Positions 60,180 to 64,000 of a stretch of 64,000 nucleotides of DNA are shown piece by piece. The notes below the pieces were generated by a model that made no database searches, was not told the DNA's origin, and saw nothing but the letters and a program-made list of their open reading frames with translations. Both the position numbers and the translations under genes were made by a program. Every line of letters begins with the position of its first letter. The first letter of the stretch is position 1. This DNA is from Tetrahymena elliotti 4EA (lineage: Eukaryota > Ciliophora > Oligohymenophorea > Hymenostomatida > Tetrahymenidae), in the NCBI GenBank assembly GCA_000231825.2, contig JH720334.1:609804-673803 (forward strand). The letters run 5' to 3'.

Positions 60180-60232
60180 CTTTTAATTAAAAATAAACAA
60201 TAAATATAAAACGAATTAAAGAAAAAGCCTAC
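60180..60232 (-). other. 53-nt intron joining the E1 frame to the RIIa/TPR frame
   Basis: GTAGGC...TTTTTAATTAAAAG has the donor, length and pyrimidine content of other introns here; the histidine-kinase gene uses the same GTAGGC donor. Splicing gives ...SDILSESASE-ALGQAEESMMPK... with no stop. Retention would end the E1 at a TGA (60153-60155) that overlaps the ATGATG of the downstream part. Confidence 0.65.
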
Positions 60233-63200
60233 CTTCAGATGCACTTTCTGATAAAATGTCTGACTCAGTTTTAACATTTTCTCCCTTATAAGAATATTTC
60301 ACAAATGGCATTTTACATTCGTTTCCTTTTCTATCAGAAGCATATATTCCAAACTTCAAGCATTACTTGTATTAAGGAATCTTTTCTTAAAAAACCACTT
60401 CAAATAAGTCTTGAATGTCCATTTATTCACTATTTTGATTAGTATAAATAGTTAGATTATTTTAAAAATTTTGATTCATTTTTACTTTTGTTATGCATCT
60501 TAATCACATTAATCAAATAGGAATTTATTCTCATAATAAATTTTGTTGATAATCACATCGTAATGTTCCAAAAAGTAATCTCTGAATTCACTTACTCTCA
60601 TAGGTCCACTTATACTTATGAAATCCCATTTACTGAATCCTTTTTTTGATATAATCTATCATTAAAAGTATATATATAAAATAAAATACCTTTTGGGATA
60701 GCTCTCACTGGCCCAAGATATTCCAAATCATATTCTGTGTCATAATTTTTGGAAGGTTCAACTGGATCACAAAATACCCATAAAGGCAAAGCTAAATTCA
60801 TAAAACTATTTCTCATAACAGTGATTGGTTTTTGCTATTAAATTAATTATTTACCAATTAAAAAAAATTTTTTAAATAACTATTTACCATAATAAATTTA
60901 ATTATTTCTAAACCAACTGTACCAACAATCATAGCAGTAGTAGTTGCCAAGGCAGGGATAATCTTACCAGCAATAACTTTCACCTTCATTTTTTCTACTT
61001 CTTTAATCTTTTTAATTTTTAAATAAATTAATTTTTTACATCCAAAAATCATCATGCAAAAAATAAAAGTTAAAAGTAATCTGTCTTCTTTTTTGCTGTA
61101 AAAATAATAAATTTTGAACCTTGTAATTTCTTGCTCTAAGGTTAGAAATAGCAGAAACTATTTCAATATGATAATTTGTGGGGTCATCTTTTTCAAACTC
61201 TACTTATTTGAGTTCAATCGATTTTTTTGGTATTTCATCTTTTAAAAATTTAAATTAATTTTTTTAGCTAAAAAAAAATAAAAATTTACTTTTAATTTAT
61301 TCGATCAATAGATTGCACTTTATTTCACTTTCATCTAAGTTTACTGTTTCTTATTGATTTTATTCCATTTCGTTTATATTTAGCTTTTTAGGAATGAATG
61401 TTTCTACCTTTAATTTATCTGAAATATTTGAAATTTCTTTAGGATCTTTGCAAATTTAGATATTAAAAGCCTTTGCAAAGATATTAGCACAGCTTTAAAC
61501 CCACTCAACATGTAGTTCATCTTTGGAATCATAAGGAATAACTTATGGGGGTCTTTTCTATCCACTCCAATATGGTGATCCATACTAATCTTTAGTTTCT
61601 AAAGGTAAATTAAATAGCAATTAAGCTATTTTATTATTATGGACTTCTTCGAAAAGTTACTTAGCAAGATGAACACATTCTTAATAAGTTGGATTATTGT
61701 ATATTTGTAATAATTTTTTAATCCATTCTAATTTATTCTAAAATTCAGCACTCCTCTAAGGCATAAGTTCAGTTTAGTTCTTTTAAATATACCTTTTAAG
61801 ATTAAACAATGAATTAAATTGTAAAGGTGAATAATATTCTATCATTTACCTAAAAGGATTTTTAACAAATTCTTAGAGTTCTTGTAAAGATTTAACAAAT
61901 GTACCTTCAAAATAATCTATAGCCCACTAAATGCAATGCTCTATTAAATAAGGAGAGTTTTTTAATGTACATATAGGAATAGATTCTTCTTCAGGATCTC
62001 TTGTATCACTATAGCTCTAAGTTAGGTGAGGTATTATCACTTAACTATTACATTTAACTCCCATTGTTCCACTTTCAAACAAAACCTGAGTTGAAAAAAT
62101 TGTAAATGTTTTGAATGAAAATAAATAAAATAAAATTACTTTATTATACCATACGCACTATATATCAACATATTCACGAGCTTTTACATTATCAACAGCA
62201 TTTACTACAAAATCTAAATTGATCCAAAAGTTATCATCAAATACCTATTTTGAAAAATATATTAACAAATGTTTAAAATTTAGTCTTTACATTTTCAGTT
62301 GATTAATCCAAAACAAGTTTATGAGATTTAATGTTAAAAGAATTGTTAATCTGTTTTCCTTTTACTGAAGCAACTAAAGATTTTGATTTTCCTACATCTT
62401 CTCTTTAAAATAAGAACTGTCTGTTTAAATTTGATATTTCTATAGAATCATTGTCTGCAATATGTACAAATCCTTTCTAAAACCAAAAAATTTTAATTTG
62501 TTTTTACCCATTTTAATTATTTTACTTTATGACAAGCTATACCCATTAAAGCAAACATTTTGGTAAACTCACAACCAAGAGCACCAGCACCAACAATAAA
62601 AGCTCTGTTTTGTTGATAAAATTGTTTATTAGGAAAATTAAATATTTAAATTTATCAATAAAATTCAACCTTTAAGTAAGTATTTTGTCAATAAAATCTC
62701 TCCCAAAAATCATAATGTAATCATCATATCTTGTATTAGTCAATGATCTATTTACATTTGGATTTCTTACATGAGACTCAGGAAGTAGTTCAAAATTATC
62801 AATGTGAAGCCATTAAGAAAGAGGAGTAAATTTTCCTGTAAATTTAACAATCTCTTGCGCAATTATACCTCCCCAAAAACTTGCTAAGGGAGCTATTTAA
62901 TAATGAGAAAAGTAGCAAACTTGCCTGAGTAAATTTTAATCTAAATCACTAACAATCAAAGAATTTTATGTTTTCTTATAAGCATTATTTAAAATATCAA
63001 TTTATTATTAAACTGCATTAATTTAATCTTCGTTTCTAAATTCTGGTAGTTATTCATTATGCTTACTTGCATATAAAAGAACTCCCTAAAGTATAACATG
63101 CAGTTGCTCTTACTTTCCTTCTTTACCAAAATCCACAGATTAAAATTTTTCATTATTAAATCCATATCCAACTCTAAAACTCTCTTCTAAACTTCTAAAT

Positions 63201-64000
63201 CCAAAAGGAATAGGCATTTTGACTTATTCAACTAATTTTGAAAAATCATATGAGTATTTCAACCAAAAAAATAATAGAAATCCTAGTGGATACTATTATC
63301 ATAAATAAATTACTTAAACCTCTTCCTGTATATGGCATAAATTCTGTTGTATCAATTTACACTTCTAAACAATATTTACTTAGAACCTTAATTTAAGTAG
63401 GCTCTTAAATATTCATTTCATCCATGCCTTCTACTTCCCTAAATACTACATAATCCCCATCTTCAAATCCATGACTTTTCCTAATTAACATTATATTAGA
63501 TTTTTACTTAAAAATTCATTAGAATTGAATTAATATTTTTGAAAGAAAGATTTATGATATCTTTTTAATCAGAATTCTTTATCTCTTTATTTACCTTTGA
63601 TTTGTTTCTAAAAGAGTTACTACAGCAGCCTTGTCATTTGTTATTGAAGATACTATAGCTTATTTAGGTTCTTCTCCATTAGGATCTAAAATTTTGTGAT
63701 CTTCTCCAAAATCAACAAAACAAAAACCATATAGACCTAATAATCCTGCATAAATGAAACCAATATTTTTTGCTCTACACATTTTATTCCATGCTATCAA
63801 CTTGTCTCTATTATAATAGTCAGTAAAAACTACTATATTGAACTCGCTTAAAAGTACTTCATTTATTTCTCCATCATAATCTAGTACATGGACATTAGGA
63901 TTAAGTTGCTTGAGATGTGGTAAGCAAGCTTTAGCTCTAGTCCTTTAATTCTTTACATCAAACTCTGAAATATAAAAGTTAGATCCCATATCTTAAACAG
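60233..64000 (-). CDS. UBA1: Ubiquitin-activating enzyme E1 (UBA1 type), N-terminus beyond the window
   Basis: Ubiquitin E1 adenylates ubiquitin and carries it on a cysteine. The visible part starts inside the inactive adenylation half (NFYISEFDVKNQRTRAKACL; GLLGLYGFCFVDFGEDHKIL). The active half follows with AFIVGAGALGCEFTKMFALM and the adenylation signature DNDSIEISNLNRQFLFQRED near 62400. The catalytic cysteine is at about 61949 in ESIPICTLKNSPYLIEHCIQ, matching the family motif exactly. Then come FEKDDPTNYHIEIVSAISNL, AGKIIPALATTTAMIVGTVG and NSFMNLALPLWVF. The C-terminal ubiquitin-fold domain (SKWDFISISGPMRVSEFRDY ... FGIYASDRKGNECKMPFVKY) is split by an intron at 60430-60485. At least ten short introns interrupt the gene. 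Instead of stopping after the ubiquitin-fold domain, as family members do, the frame continues (SYKGENVKTESDILSESASE) to a splice donor. The N-terminal 100-150 residues are outside the window. Confidence 0.93.

Noticed and set aside
60476..60478. TGA taken at first as the end of the E1 gene, overlapping an ATG
   Set aside because: It lies inside a 56-nt intron (60430-60485) with TACTAAT and AATAG at its 3' end; removing it restores the conserved ubiquitin-fold domain.

Overview
The window reads as ciliate nuclear DNA, most likely from Tetrahymena or a close relative. It is extremely AT-rich. Every convincing gene is full of in-frame TAA and TAG codons and ends only at TGA (code 6: TAA and TAG read as Gln). 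Introns are short GT...AG introns of about 45-110 nt, with a few longer ones. Read with the standard code almost nothing looks coding; read with TGA as the only stop, long conserved proteins appear. No C4A2/G4T2 telomere, rRNA, tRNA or CRISPR was recognised, and macronuclear versus micronuclear origin cannot be decided from the sequence.

Left to right: a partial multi-exon gene of unknown function on the minus strand (1-2164); a ten-exon coiled-coil protein on the plus strand (3561-6535); two tandem B-box/propeller-like paralogs on minus (7317-8477, 9128-10297); a long kinesin on minus (11278-17350) resembling kinesin-12/KIF15; a membrane histidine-kinase-like protein on minus (18591-22739); and a single-exon Mpv17/PMP22 protein on minus (25015-25566).

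The middle holds a small secreted EF-hand protein (28523-28975), a thioredoxin plus three-glutaredoxin protein (29990-31285), a major facilitator transporter (32134-33589), a Gln/Asn-rich nuclear-type protein with a basic helical core (35639-37474), and a zinc-finger protein with a huge Gln/Asn/Pro-rich tail (39587-42013), all on minus. A B-box plus MORN-repeat protein (43100-44357) follows on plus. Next on plus come an unrecognised two-exon protein (47167-48640) and a small membrane protein (50629-51347).

The right end has a 1,449-residue single-exon pseudokinase with a charged helix of about 540 residues on plus (53577-57926). Converging on it from the right edge is a ubiquitin-activating E1 (UBA1 type). 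Its reading frame runs through a canonical short intron directly into two RIIa-type domains and TPR repeats (58611-64000).

Several proteins point to cytoskeletal or ciliary work: the kinesin, the coiled-coil protein, the MORN protein and the RIIa/TPR module. Others point to signalling (histidine kinase, pseudokinase, EF-hand), redox and iron handling (Trx-Grx) and ubiquitin activation. There is no operon-like arrangement. The most interesting items are the in-frame E1-RIIa-TPR join, the pseudokinase with its helical rod, the histidine kinase whose phospho-acceptor His position is Lys, and the Trx/Grx protein with eroded active sites.
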